In this document: positions 47,401 to 61,300 of the stretch, in pieces | Numbering within the stretch: position 1 is the stretch's first letter | Layout of the letters: the number at the start of each line of letters is the position of its first letter | The notes under the pieces: generated by a model | Seen by the model: only the letters and a program-made list of their open reading frames with translations | Databases searched by the model: none | Told to the model about the DNA's origin: nothing | DNA from: Lobulomyces angularis | Lineage: Eukaryota; Chytridiomycota; Chytridiomycetes; Lobulomycetales; Lobulomycetaceae | DNA length: 64,000 nucleotides | Direction: 5' to 3' | NCBI GenBank assembly: GCA_027604685.1 | Contig: JADHYX010000062.1 | Coordinates: 1 to 64,000, forward strand | Position numbers and translations under genes: made by a program

Positions 47401-48834
47401 ACCTGTGAAGTTAAATAAACTGAATTGAATATTAAGTCTTAATTTTTATTTCATTAAGGGGGATGAAGTAGTTGGATTGAAAGTACTTAATACATTAATA
47501 TTTGGCGAGTCGTGGATGAAAATGACTTTAGGGTTAGATCAAACCGAAGATAGAAGAACTTGGGTTTATCTGAAAGAGTAAATAATTCGGAACATTAGCG
47601 AAAAGTAAAATTTTTTTAGGTACTTTGAGATGAATTGCTTTGATAAAAATTCTATAAAGAAGTCTGAGTGTTTTTATCAATTAAAAACTTGTAATAATTT
47701 AATAGACTTTACATGGGATTTGTCAAAAGTCGGCAAAATTACATTTCCTTTACCTCTAAATTGGATATTTTCACCAATAAAAGTAGTTGCGGACCAAATG
47801 AAACTTTACTCAAATGCAGAAAATGGTGATGACTCAGATGTAAAGGATATTGATTTGGTACTGTTGAATTTAAGAGTTCTGTATTGTATCGAAACAAAAA
47901 TTGACGAAGGCTACGAAGGAAATGGAAAGAAATTTTGCAGATATCCATTTTTGAAAATTTCTGATGAACCTCAACTCTTTGGTTTAGGCAATAAAATTCT
48001 AAACATTTTCGAACTTTTTTTAAGTGGCGAAAAAGTATTCTTGGACAAGCAATTTATTACTTTAACGAAATCCTTACTTGTTATGTATTTTAAACGCGTG
48101 AAAATTGATGACAAAACCTCCTTAGAAATTTTTGGAAGAAAATTTAGTCTGTTAATGGAGCAGTCTGTAGGAGGTCAAATGAAATTTTTTAAATTTTACA
48201 AAGAAGCTCTGGAAATATACGCTTCAGAATCGTATTGTAATAGTTAATTTACCAATAAAAAATTTAACTAATTTTTATAAAAGGCGATGAGACTTTTACA
48301 AAACTAATTCTGTTACCAATACAAATGGGCTTTTCTTCAGATTACAGAGAATTGTTTTTTAATTCTTTAGTGGATAGCTTTAAGACAGTTAAAAATTTTG
48401 AACCGTTTCATTTCGGCGATAAAAATGGATTAAAACCCTATTTTTTCCCAACAGAGTCGCATTTTGGAACACTGACATTAATGCTAAAATGCCTAATTGA
48501 AATAGAACCATTATTCGGACTGGGAAATTCTTTTTTGCAAAATTTTTGTTCCTATCACTTATCTTCTTTCCTATTTCGCGATCTTCATACTATGGTTAAG
48601 GGTGCTAGCAAAAATTTATTTCAAGAAGTGTCTAAGATTAATTTTTTTGATGAAAGAAGAAAACTTTTGTTGGGTCTTAAGGCAGTAGAAAAAGTTTTTG
48701 AAAAAATATTGTGGTTTGATTTCGCCCATTGTTTTGAGAATCTTGTTAATGGTGCTGATGAATTTTGTACCACAAACGAAAATTACAATGCTAGAAAAAA
48801 CTTTTGTGAAATTATTTTATTAGAAAAGATATAG
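44459..48834 (+). CDS. RNA polymerase II-associated protein 1 (RPAP1) homologue
   Basis: Multi-exon gene starting MSDEIKLLKRPSKNDNF at 44459. The N-terminal RPAP1 motif is ELEREIHDENFKLFTKLSPK, continuing across an intron into EQLLAKLDPKMLAFIKK. The RPAP1 central motif is AEFRFDFKG (about 45.38 kb), followed shortly by YTIQEALYFTRSKLDGQR. The remaining about 900 residues form a helical, repeat-like region without other known motifs, as in the family; the exon 45794-47149 is the largest. The stop is TAG at 48832. Known role: RPAP1 helps assembly of RNA polymerase II and its link to nuclear import factors or Mediator. The length fits the family. Some boundaries (about 45.45-45.80 kb) are uncertain. 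Confidence 0.85.
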
Positions 48835-48864
48835 TTTCATAGAAAGGAACAATTAATAACTATT

Positions 48865-50064
48865 TCACTTTTTCTTTTTAATTGCTACTTCGGTACTAGA
48901 ACCTTTTTTTCTATATCGCGCCCAAGGATCTTTACCATTTTCATTTGTCTTTTTAACATAAACTTTAGGGGAGAATGGTATACCAAACCCACTTAAAAGT
49001 AAAACTAAATCCTTTTCATTTGCACAGTTTGAAAAAATTTTTATATCAGTGTCAAATAATCTTGGATACATATCGAAGTGTGGTTCAATATCCGGAAAAT
49101 ATCCAACAGCATGATCTGGAAGGCTAATAGTTATGCTACCTATAAAAATATAGGGAAGATAATTTTAGTGCAAGGATAAGTTGAATATACCGTCCCTTCC
49201 CATGGAAGGATGAACCCCTTCCCACTCCCTTAATCTTGGTAGTACAGTTTCTTTCAGCTTATCCAAAAATTCGTACATATCTTTTCCTGTAAGATCAACT
49301 TTCGCACCCATTGGCATTCCTTCCCTAATTTTTTTGGTTGAATCGCCTTTCTTGGCAAATAATGGTTCGGCTCTTTTTCCAGTTATTGATGATATAGACA
49401 TTATTGCAGGAAAAAGTAATTGCCTAAATTTTAATTTAAGATTTTAAAAGAGATGAATTTCATTACTTGTTGTTAACCGCACTTTCAGTCCAAATTTGCA
49501 CGGCGATTTTCGAAATAAATGGTGCTTTTGATACCAAACTATCAAATAACTTTGAATCAGGATTTTCTTTTTTGCAACCTTTCGATTTATCTCCTTCAAT
49601 CAAAAACTAACAAAAGTTAAAATCAAAATCAAACTTAAAAAAACCTTTTTGTCAATTGGTGTGTAATCAATAGGGTTGTAAATTGCCCTCTGCCAATTTC
49701 TCCTTTTAAATTTATTTTGTTGTTTGCAATTTATACTAGTAAAAACATTCCCTGTTGTTAATTTTAAAGTCTCAAGATTTTTTAGTGGTTTGCCAAATAA
49801 GTTTATTATATCGGAATATTTGCTGTTGAATTCACTTAATTTTTCCGGATGTTTATGATCATAAGTTAAAGTAAGCAAGTCCGGCAGAAGTGACTCATAA
49901 TAGTGGTGTTCCAATCTAATAACAGTTAGTAAACAATAAAGAAATAATCTATAAATGCATAACCTTGCCGGACAATAAGTGAGATCATTTACCTCTGAAT
50001 TTGATAAGTAAATAGATGGCTTAAAGTTATTTGTAGATAATGACCTTTTAAATATTTTAATCAT
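48865..50064 (-). CDS. Mitochondrial large-subunit ribosomal protein uL5m (MRPL7-like)
   Basis: Minus-strand gene starting MIKIFKRSLSTNNFKPS at 50064, a plausible mitochondrial presequence. The first exon is split by an intron removed between CPAR and LEHHYYESLLPD. Next come NPIDYTPIDKK, AVQIWTESAVNNKQLL, then the L5 core: SSITGKRAEPLFAKKGDST, REGMPMGAKVDLTGKDMYEF and LRLREWEGV-like VLPRLREWEGVHPSM. The C-terminal segment has ITISLPDHAVGYFPDIEPHF, ending in a lysine run at a TGA (48865-48867). Known role: binds 5S-rRNA-equivalent or central-protuberance elements of the mitoribosome. This indicates that the organism keeps mitochondrial translation. The stop lies only 30 nt from the convergent RPAP1 stop. 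Confidence 0.92.
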
Positions 50065-50258
50065 TTTGGAAAAAATAAAAAAAAAAATTCAACTACAAAA
50101 ATTTTAACAATTTTGATATTAATTACTTTTGAAAACCTGTTCCCCTTGTAATTAATTTTCTAATTTTCTCTAGTTCTATAGATATTTTATTTTACCATAA
50201 GTCTTTTTCTTCAAAAGTAGTGGAGTAATTCTCTGGTTGTAATTTTACTTAATTACAG

Positions 50259-52214
50259 ATGGAAAGAGAAATATCAGTTGAGAGCATTCATGAAAAAAAA
50301 AGAATTAAGTTTACAAACAATGAGGAGGATAATTTGAAAGGTTATGACTCGGAAGAAACTATAATAGACGATATTTCAAATAATTACGAAAGTAAAGTAA
50401 TGGAAAAAAATTGTAAACAAGTTGATACTGGTTTCAAGTTAACTGTTGTTAGAGATTTGCCCTTAAATTGTAACATAGACTGTGTAACACTAGGTCAGCT
50501 ATTACACTTAGATGGAGAATTGTCCGGTATTTACATTTAGTAACTAATTCTATCTTAAACGTGCGTTTTAGAAGTGTTCCAATTTAATTACATGCTAGAA
50601 ATTGATTGGTTCTTAACCAATGTTCCTAATCATTCAAAGAATATACCATTGACATTTGTGCACGGACAGCAGCATTTACAACTTGAATTTAAAGAATATT
50701 CCAAGAAGTTTAAAAACTTAAAATTTTTTGTACCAGATCTGTATGTCTATAACTATTTATTCTAAATATCTGTTATAGTCCTATATTGTATGGTACACAC
50801 CATACAAAAGCAATGTTTCTTTTCAACAAAAAGGAAACTTTAAGAATTGTGATTCATACTGCTAATTTAATTGAGCGGGATTGGAGGTGAGAAAATTAGG
50901 CTTTTTTTTTTGGAATTAAAAATTAGAAACAAAACTCAAGGCGTATGGATTTCTCCTCAAATTGCGAAAAAAACTTCAAACTCCCCACCTTCTTGCGAAT
51001 TTGAACTAGATTTAATAAAATATTTAGGTAATTATGGTTCATTTTTGGATGATTTAAGAAATAAATTGACTGTTTACGATTATTGCGGTGTTAAAGCGAA
51101 GCTAATTTACAGGCAAGGCTCTTTTTTTAATTGCTGTAGATGAATTTCTTTTTTAGTGTGCCTGGACGACATAAAGGAAGTGAACTTAATAAATATGGAC
51201 ATTTAGCCTTAAGAAAAGCGCTCGAAAAAGCTGAGTGTGAAAAAGAAGTTTTTGATGACTCCTCCCTAATCATGCAGGTCTCATTCTTATGTATAATTTA
51301 ATTATTAATATAAAAAAATAGTTTTCTTCAGTGGGCTCACTTGGAAAAGATGAAAATTGGTTAGTTAATGAGTTGAAAGCATCGTTTTTGAATGTAAAAA
51401 ATAAATTTATGCTCAGAAATCCTAAATTGAAACTAATATATCCCACTGTGGAAAATGTTCGAAATAATTTAGATGGATGGGCAGGTACATACATTAATTA
51501 ATAGTTTATTTTATAATTTTTTTTAGGCGGAGGTTCCTTACCATTTTCTAAAGAAAATTATGGCAAGCAGAAAAATTACATGAAAAAATACTTGAATTCC
51601 TGGAAAGCCCTAACTGCGAAAAGGTGATTTCCATTTAATATTAAACTGTGTCTTTATTTTTTATTTCAAAGGCAAATGGCAATTCCTCACATTAAGGTAG
51701 ATTTTATTAGCCGTTCCCAATTTTAATTTTTTTAAGACGTATTGTAGGATTTCAAATACCGTAGAAGATAGGCTTGGCTGGTTTTTATTGAGCAGGTAAG
51801 GGAGGGATTGACAAATTTAATATTTGATTAGTTGTAACTTATCTAAAGCAGCATGGGGCGAGTTACAAAAGCAAAATACACAATTGCAGATTAGAAGTTT
51901 TGAATTGGGAGTTTTATTATATCCTGAATTGTTTAAAGTAAGTTTGACTTATTAAAATCAAAAACATTAATGAACTATTAAATTAGAATAAGGGAAATCA
52001 AAGAGTAATAATGCATCGAAAAAACCTGGAGAGAGGCATTTTTTGTGATAAAGATTATGGAATTATTACTGATAATGAAATTCTGATTCCGATATGTCTA
52101 CCATATGACTTTCCTTTGTTAAGATATGAAGAAGGAGATGAATGTTACAATTCGAATGAAAATTATGGTCTTTTAAGAGATTGTTTTGGACGGACTAAAG
52201 CCTCTTATTATTAA
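50259..52214 (+). CDS. Tyrosyl-DNA phosphodiesterase 1
   Basis: Multi-exon gene starting [18 protein letters not shown] at 50259. An acidic N-terminal region precedes the catalytic part. HKD motif 1 is [11 protein letters not shown] (His and Lys of H-x-K). HKD motif 2 is MAIPHIKTYCRI, built across an intron, with [14 protein letters not shown] following after another splice (acceptor TTTGATTAG). [13 protein letters not shown] and NIPLTFVHG are typical N-lobe motifs, and [11 protein letters not shown] lies near the end. Stop at 52212. Known role: hydrolyses tyrosyl-DNA 3' phosphodiester links left by stalled topoisomerase I. Both catalytic His-Lys pairs are present, so it is probably active. 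It converges with the fibrocystin-like gene with about 140 nt between stops. Confidence 0.93.
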
Positions 52215-52356
52215 TTATTTTAAAGACTTTTAATCAAATTTTGATAGTGAGTGAATTTTTGTTGAAGTCTATTGATATGATATATTTACTTAATAGAATC
52301 AATAATATATTTAAGAAACTATAAGTACAAAAATAGGTTTTAACCCACGTATTTGC

Positions 52357-55300
52357 TTAATAATAATCTGGTACAGCAAATGGAGATTCAAAATCAGCTG
52401 CACGTATTGAAGTCTGCTCTTTATGCCTTTTGGCAACTTGTCCATGATAAACTTCTGCACCTTCCAAACTTTCGTAACTTCCCATTTCGCTACCCCCGAT
52501 TTCACTTTCAATAGAAATAAATCTAGTTCCTTCGTTAACTTTAACCAGCTGTTCGGAAGCCCCATTTGTATGACCATATTCTGTTTTTTCTTCGATTTTT
52601 CTTAGTGCTGGTAGCACATTAAGTGGAATTAAATGATGTTCATTATGTTCCATAATGGTAGTTTTATAAATGCTGGAGAGACGACTGTCGTCATCTTTTA
52701 TTGCTGATACAAATCTTGATGGGAATCTTCCTGTATGATTTTTGCTTAAAGAATGTCCAAAAAACCATTCGTTGTCGCTGGATACCGATGTAACATGAAT
52801 AATATCTCCGATTTCCAGTGACAGTTCATCCTGAAATATCTTATCAGGAACGTATGTCTCCATAACCTCATAAAATGTTTTGGGCTTTTGAGTTACTGCC
52901 GCTGGTGATCGAGCTCCTAAAAATTCACTTGACTTATCAACCTCCTCTTTTTGTCCTGTTTGTTCTTCAGGTTCCGATATAATTGGAGAAATTTCTGCAG
53001 ATCTTAACGCAATTTGTTGGCTGACATTGATCGATATTCCCTCTTCCAATTTTTTTTCTTTATTAACAAATGGAGCAACTCTTGAAAAATTATCTCTCTT
53101 TTTTTTCTTTCTCGAAATTGCTGCAAAGGAAGCCCCAGCTACAATAAATACAAAAGCAACACTTCCTATTATTACAGCAATTAACGTCATGTTGTTCTTT
53201 TCCGAAGCGGTTGCTACCTCAGAAGACTCTTCCAAGTATTGAAATTCACCTGTGTTGTAAGAAAACTTTGAAATTTGTAGCTTTTGAGAAACAGGGACAA
53301 AATTCAAGGAATAATTTAAACCATAAACAGATATTTCTAAGTCCGAAAAAGAAACAGTTCCGTTTTCAAATGGCTTTAATGTTGTACCCAATAGTTTCGG
53401 ATTTTCTAATTTTCCTGTTTCTACTGAAGACGAAGTATTATCAAATATTAGCGTAGCATACAAGTACCAAGCTGTATCGTCAATTCCAAGTTTTTCTACA
53501 AGCTGTTGGCTTTTATCTATCACCTTAAAACTGAATGTCGGTAGCTTTTTTACATAAACTGACTGCATTTCATTTAAATTTTTTAGCTCCTCTGGAATTT
53601 GAAAGTCTATGGTGGAAGCACTATTATCTTTAGTAGAATTAGCAGCGATCTGTGAATCAGCAAGTAACTTAATCAATGATGAATCTATGGTTGTATTTAA
53701 TAAGTTAGCTGGTAATTGTGGTACTGAAGCTGGCGGTGGGAATGCAATTTTTATGCTGCTCACGGACGCAGATGAAAATACCGATGAACCTGTTCCTAAC
53801 TGTACAGCTGATATAACTTTTTGAGCGTTTTGATTTAGCATTGATATTTCTTTATTGGCATCATTAAACTGATCTAATTCTGTACTTAGGTTTTCTATGG
53901 CCGCCTCCGTGGAATCAGTTGAGGTAGGAGTTTTAACAACAAAGCTATCTGCAGGTGGTTTACTGACAATGGAAAATGTCACACTTCCGCTAATGGTTGC
54001 TGATCTCTTCGATAAACTGTTTTCCGACACCACATTCACGACTCGAATATTTATTGGGCTTATTTGCAGAAAAGATGCTAAATTATTTATCAATGATCCT
54101 GTGTCGAAGAACGCATTTGCATCCAGTGAAACTGATGAAGTTAGTCCAAAAGTCAAAACCACAGTTGGTGTAGATTTGATTATAATAGGCAAGTTTGAAC
54201 CTAATATTAATGTTAACTGTAAATTTACCGAATCAAAATGGTTTGAGCCAATTGAATAAGATAAATCTGGAATATAGCTGGATTTCGTATTTGAGTTGGT
54301 GTGGGTAACGTTGTAGTCGGTTGAATCGACTTTATTACCATCAACATAGACAGTCAATGACTGCCAAGTTGGCCAATCTATCACTACCTTTAATTTATCA
54401 GTAGGGCTACCATTTAAGGTTAAAAATCTTAGCGATTGTGGAACTGTTCCGGTAAACCCGATTCTATAATTATTATTCGTTGCTACTACACCAAAAAAAG
54501 TTGACATTCTTCTCAAGCAGCTGTCGGACCCACACCACCCCATATTTTTTGGACCATTTAGTAAGTCAATAAAATTTCCTTGATCTGCATCTTCAGCCAA
54601 AATACCCACTGGTGAAATAGTTCTAATATACAAAATAAAAAAATAAAAATTCAAAGATTTTGTTTTTCATACCTAGACTGAGAATCTGAATCCAAACTCT
54701 CTATTACAAGCATTTCATAAATTGTATCTTCGCACAGGTAATAAGTACCATGAAATTGGCATTTTGAGTTATTTCTATAAATTCCGTAATTTGAAGCAAA
54801 CTCTTCTAAATCAACAACGGTGCCAATCATAGTTGTCCTCATAACTGCTGGAATTCTTTCTGGATTGAATCGCAATTCTGCTGCTGCTACTGCAGTACTT
54901 CTAGTTGTTCTTCCAAAAAAGGAGCCGTCAGTATCTATAAGCAATGAATGTTTTGGTCCATCACAATCCATTGAAACGCACAAAGATGGAGTTATCCAAC
55001 TGGGGTTCGGTTCGTAGAAGTAAACTTTTGCTTTTTCACTTACATTAATAAGTTTTGTATTCTTTATATAATGTGGCTTTGAAGCATCCTGATAAAAAAT
55101 AATATTAATTAAGGAACTTTGATTAAAACAAACCATTTCATTGAAGAAATTGGTAACTGCGTAACTTGTTTCATTGCAAATTTCATTTACAGTATAATTT
55201 ATAAAAATGGTATCTGATATAGAAACTTTTCCGTTTATGATGGGCCAACTGTGAACATGTCCAAGATCCCCTATATTAAAATTAAACATTTTTAATAGCA

Positions 55301-58300
55301 GATTTCGCATTAAATGTTTACCTTTCTTCATAAAATCTTCAGGTAGAATTAAAGCCGAACTATCAGCAAAAAGAGAAAATATTATTCCTGCCGTTGGTAT
55401 GGCAGACCCAAAAGTAAATGGAGCAGTAACTTTTGGTGGAGTATGATTTTGCACACAAATTTTGTCATTTGTAGACCCAATAAAAATTGAATTTTCAATC
55501 GTAAAAAATTTGTCAACTAACTCATGCATAGCAGCCCTAGGACCTACAGTTGCTCCGAGAAAACCTGCTCTGCTATCAGCGACGAGTAGATTTTTACCTA
55601 TGAATGAATCTGATAAAAATGGGAAAATTCCAATGATCCAATTTTTGTATGTTGAAAAATTTTCCAGGGTTGTACATGAAGTTTGAGTATCTGTAGAGGA
55701 ATATACTAATGCACCATACATGTTCGAATGCGCAATATTATCAGCAATATTTTCCCATTCACCACACTTTTGACCAACAATAATAAAGCCGACACTTTCG
55801 GAGCCAGCAGCTCTATTGTTTATTAAAATGTTAGTTGTTCCCATGCTTTCATATGTTCCAATATATCGACTTGCTTCTGAATCTAACTGAAAACTATAAG
55901 TTGTATATTTGGTTAACAAAGCTAAATTTTCAGTAAGTGAGACGCCTTCAGCGAAAATTTTAAAACTGCTTTCTAAAGTGTTAAAGACAATATTATTTTT
56001 GAGAGTTGCTGCAATAGGACCATAACCAACAAAAGGAGTATCTATTGCCATCACTGCAATAGCAGAATTGTATGTATCATGAACTACACAGTTTTCTACT
56101 ATGGATGTTTGAAATTGATTTAATCCCACCTCACCATAATCAAATGTAATTGCAGCACGATAATCCAGATAATCCAAAAATCCACTTTGACCTGCATTTC
56201 TGATTTCCACATTTTTTAAGACAGCAAATCCCCCTTGGTCACTTCTTACATTATTCAATCCCGATACCAAAATTCTGGCACCATACTTCTGCAGCTCTAA
56301 GGCCCCAGTTTCGTCTTCGGCGCCTTGAATCACAATATTCCTGTTTAACAACATTACTTCTGCAGACATATCGAACCCTCTGTTCCCTGGTAAATCAGAC
56401 TTAAATGACGCGTGAGTATGCATTAGAGGAGTGCTTAAGGTGATTATACGACCATCATTTGAAATGGAAGAAATCGTAACAACTTCTGATTCACTAGCAT
56501 CGTAGTTGGTGCTTGCTATTACAATTTTATCACCAGTATTCCAATCAACTTAATAAATATAAAATAATAATCGTTTTAACAGTTATATACATTTAAGTTA
56601 TTTTACCGGATTCAGAAAGTGATATTTCATTCATTCCCATCAAGGCTGTCCTCGATAAAACTGTCCAAGGCACTGAAGTTTTCAATTGACCTATAATCTT
56701 TAGTTCACCAAATACAGCTAAAAAAGTGTTACGATTAGTCTATAAAACCAATAGTGGTTAAACTTTACTAATCGATTTAGATAGGCCATGTAATCTTTCA
56801 GAAAATGTTGTAGTATTGGTCGTTCTATTCCCAAATAAGGTGATTACAGCATTGTGTTCAAACGGGGTGCTCTCATCTCCAATCTTCATAGAATATTAAT
56901 AATTTGGGTTAGTTATAACGCACCAAAAATTTTCCACCATTTAATACAAAAATATTCGTAGCATTCAAAAATATATCTTTCGAGTCATCAAACCTTAAAA
57001 TACCGCTGATATATATATTTCTAACATGCGTATCGACATCTAATGCAACTTGCGTTGTGCTTAATTTAAGTTCATTAGTTGTAATTTAAGATATATTCTG
57101 TGTACCCGTTGATATAAACGTCTTCCATAGCTGTAGGAAGGGTATTATTTGGCCAAAATGAAACATCTTCAATTGAAAAATAAGACAAAAAATTTTATTC
57201 TTAATTTGAATACCTGACCAAACAAAAAAATGGGAAATTTCCGTCGAATTTGAGTTGGGTTGTTCTGTATCCGGCACTTCTGTAGAAGGGCATCCAGAAA
57301 TAGGGCAATAACTAACAGACCAATCTACCCACTTACTGTGCGATCCTTGATTTCCATTAACTATGAAAGCGTTGACATTGGTTGCATTATCATACGTCCA
57401 AGTTCCCGTATTGTCCAGCAGAGTTAGAGAAGTATTACTTGCAATATTATTTCCATAAACTGTGAAGTGATCTACATCTTGCACCATTTTTACATTAAAG
57501 ATGACCCAGCTAATAATCACCGTTAATATTTAATAACAAAAATATAAACACCTTTCTATATATGGCATGAATAGGGTAAAATATGTTGGATCAACTGGTG
57601 CTAAATTATCTGGATTAAAATCAAGATTGTAACTTAAGTCTGATGCAATTAATGCCATGTATCTTTGAATTTCAGAAATTAGTACATAATAGTTAACTAT
57701 TTCAAGTTACCCTGGCCAGTATTGACGATTATGCTCCCACTTTAAGTTCATGGAACCATGCATGTTACTTATTTTAATATCCTTACCCCAAAATTGGTAC
57801 CATGGGTCTGGATATCTTATTTGTAATTTTGTCACTTTTACGTCATTACTACACCAACTTCCATTAACCCCGCCCCAAAAGTTTACTCCTAAGCTATAAG
57901 ATGAAATATCTTGAAAGCAATATTCTTTTGGCAATAGATCGGAATTTGGCATTATCATTCCTGGTGAACCTGACAACGTTCCGTCGAGATCAGTAAACCA
58001 TGCCTAATAATTAAAAATTTGCTTATATAAAACTATATTCACCTCTTGATTATGATGAAAGCCAACGACATTCTTGGTTGAATTAATATAACTGATTTTT
58101 GAAAATCTAGCCTCATAACCTCCATCAAAAGCATGATGGCAACCAGAGCAAGGTACTAGATTTATTCCCTATAGAGCATTAAATTTTAACAATGTTTACT
58201 ATTTTTTACCCCATAAGTGTCAAAATTAACGAAAGTAGTTGAATCTATTTGAAAGTAAAGCGAGTTTGGGGTGTGAATTCCAAAATTAACAGCACTAAAT

Positions 58301-61300
58301 TGAAACGATGAATCTGATTCCATGCTTTTTATATATTCAATTGAATGAGACATTATTACCGAATTAGTTACTAAAAATATTAGTATTTTCAATAACATAT
58401 AAAAAATTACAGTAGCTTTTCCAGTAATTTTCGGGAACACTAATCCTATCCAACGCAAATTGATAATATCTATTATCTGCAGATTTTAAATTTACGAATT
58501 GCAAAGCACCACCCTCAGTGATTTCTACTCCAACCTAAATATTACAGATGAGGCTCAAAAACATCGCATACTACATACATTGTTTCCCCATGTAGTTAAG
58601 TTTAAAAATTGGGTTTCCATTGGATACCACATACCGCAACATTCACATGAAGACGGTATATACCTTTCCCATATTCTAAAGCCAAAATCATTGGAATGTG
58701 CTTTATTGTTGAAAAATGATCCCAGATTTTTGTTAACAGGGCACACGCTAACCGTTTCGGAAGGGCCAGTAGGATGGTTCTGCAGATCAATAAAGAAACC
58801 AGATCCCTCTGAGCCTGCTGCTGAGTTATTTACGTAATTGTTGTTAGGATTTGTTATCCAGAATGTCTAAAAGATGATAAATAATAGTTGCTTATATAAC
58901 TTACAGCAGGAATTTGGTCAGTGTTTAGCAAAGAATATGATTTTTTGGTCAGGATCCCCAGATTACCAATAAAACTGTTATTTTCTTCAATTCCATCTTC
59001 AACGAAATATGTATGACCCATTATATTGTAAGCTACATTATCCTTAATTGTAAGACTTGTAACCTAAAGTCGAATTTTTTTATTAGTATAATTAAATTTT
59101 AATCGTACTCCATGTGCTGTAATTGCTCTATTGAAAGATTCATGAATGGAGCAACCTTCAACAAACGAGTTATTTCCCACAGTTGGATTTAAATGCCTTT
59201 CGGAAGAATTATATTAATATTTCCAATTTTAATATGGGTACTTTTACCAGTGAATCGGATATCGTCCAAGTTGAAACGCTTGCCCCATATGGTAGAGTTC
59301 TACAAAAGAAAGTTGAGCGTGGGAAGGAACTTCCGCATTCATTGATGGATGCACCTAGAATTTAATTGTAAGAGTAGTTTTATTTGAAATAAAACCATTA
59401 TATGTCCTCCAAATTGATCATCGTATGAATCTGAAATTGGAGAAGCTTTGCCATTATTGAGAACACCTTCTATAACTATGTTTCTACTTAAGAGTCCGAC
59501 TTCAGCTTTATAACTGATTTTGTGACCATTCACAACACTCTCAACTCCAGAATGCGTAAAATTAAGATTTGCATCTAATTTTAATATTGTGCCAAATTTT
59601 CCTACTTTCATATCCAATATATGAGCTGTTTCAGCGTCGTGTGGATTAAAAGAAGTAGATGCAACAACAATTTTCCCTCCTACTGGCCAATCAACAAAAG
59701 TATTTAACGATAATTCATTGCTATTTTTTTCAGCTGTTTTTTCTAAATGCGTCCAGGTAGAATTTAATGGAGCACCAAAAATATCTAACTGCCCATTTCT
59801 GAGTGCTAATACTTTTGATCCATAAATTGGTAATGGCTAAAAAAAAATTTAGAGTTTGATGTTGCATAATATACTTTTGTTCTAATGTTTCCCCATAATC
59901 TAATTCTTCCTTGATTTATATATGGAACATCTTTTGAACCAATTTTTAGTTTTCCGCCATTGTGAATAAAAATATATGTCGCTTCTAATGTAATATTTTT
60001 TGCTAAATCAAATAACAATGTCCCTTCAATAAGTACTAAATTTAAACGGGGAGTGTCAACATCAAGCATTACTACTTGATTTGGTGCTATCCAAACACTT
60101 TGCCCTATGGAAGGTAAATCTTGATTTCCCCAAGTGAACCTTTAAAGAAAAATGAACGAACTTTTCATTAAATAGCTAACCTAGATGACCACCTGTCCAT
60201 ATACCAAAATTGGACGTCATCGTTAGTATGGCTTGATCCCAATAATTCAGATGTAATAACTGGTGGAAATTTTCCACCATTATTATTCTTTCCAGTAATG
60301 CAGTTAATGGTAGTTTGATTTAAAAAGGTGATTTTACAATCGGCGTTTCCAATACTGACAGAAGTGGAATTTATTGTTCCATTAAACCCAGTTCCCGTTA
60401 TAGTGATAAAGGTCCCACCTGCAGTACCTCCAATTGTTGGAGAAATAGATACAACTTTTGCAGTAAGATGGGTTTCATACGTAAAATTAAAAGAGGCGGT
60501 TAGTGGAGCAGCATTAACATTTGAAAGTACGATTGGACAACTAATTGAATTTGAATTTAAAGAGCTTGCATTGTCCGAAAATGCTGGTACAATGCATGAA
60601 ATGGAAGTAACGTTGAAATTTACTGTGATGCATAATTTATCACATATTTTTACAGTGCTTCCTGCACCGAATCCTTTTCCGAATATTTTCAAAGTAGTTC
60701 CTCCATTAACGCCTTTTCAACAGGAAAAGTTATAATTATCATTGGTTAAATGGCATGAATACCTGATGACAGCGGCGAATCAAAGCCGTCAATTCTATGA
60801 TTGTAAGTAAACTTTACTTTTGCGGAACTTAGTCCATATCCATTCCTAGATACTTGTACTCCAACTATTGCAGTTTCCTGCTCCGGTATAATACCTGTGA
60901 GAATTGTATTGTTTCCTGAAACGGTCAATGAATTAATCGTTAAAATAAAATCTCCAAGATAAGCATCAACAAACGCGGCATTGTTGCCGATCCCAGTTCC
61001 AATTATTGTTACTGTGTCGCCTCCGTAGCCAATTGCTAAAAATACTATTAAATACATTTAATACAAAAAGACAAACTGGGAGAGATTGATGTAACATTCG
61101 GTGTAACTGTAATTCCAAATTGAAATCCACAATCACTAATCGGGCAATTTGTAAATGATGCATTTACCGAATTGTCAATTAGTATAGTTGGAAAAACTGA
61201 AGCCATTCCTTCAAAGTATTCCATTGTTGGTGCTTTTAGAGTGTAACGGTAAAAAAATTTATTTTTTGTAAATTATTAAACCTGTGAGACATTGAATTAA

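Noticed and set aside
55958..56335. A membrane-protein-like plus-strand frame around 54.8-55.7 kb
   Set aside because: Hydrophobic shadow of the beta-helix exons on the minus strand.
58499..58837. Plus-strand frame of 112 residues within the fibrocystin-like gene
   Set aside because: The opposite strand reads as beta-helix sequence of the large protein (SAAGSEGSGFFIDLQNHP), so this is a shadow.
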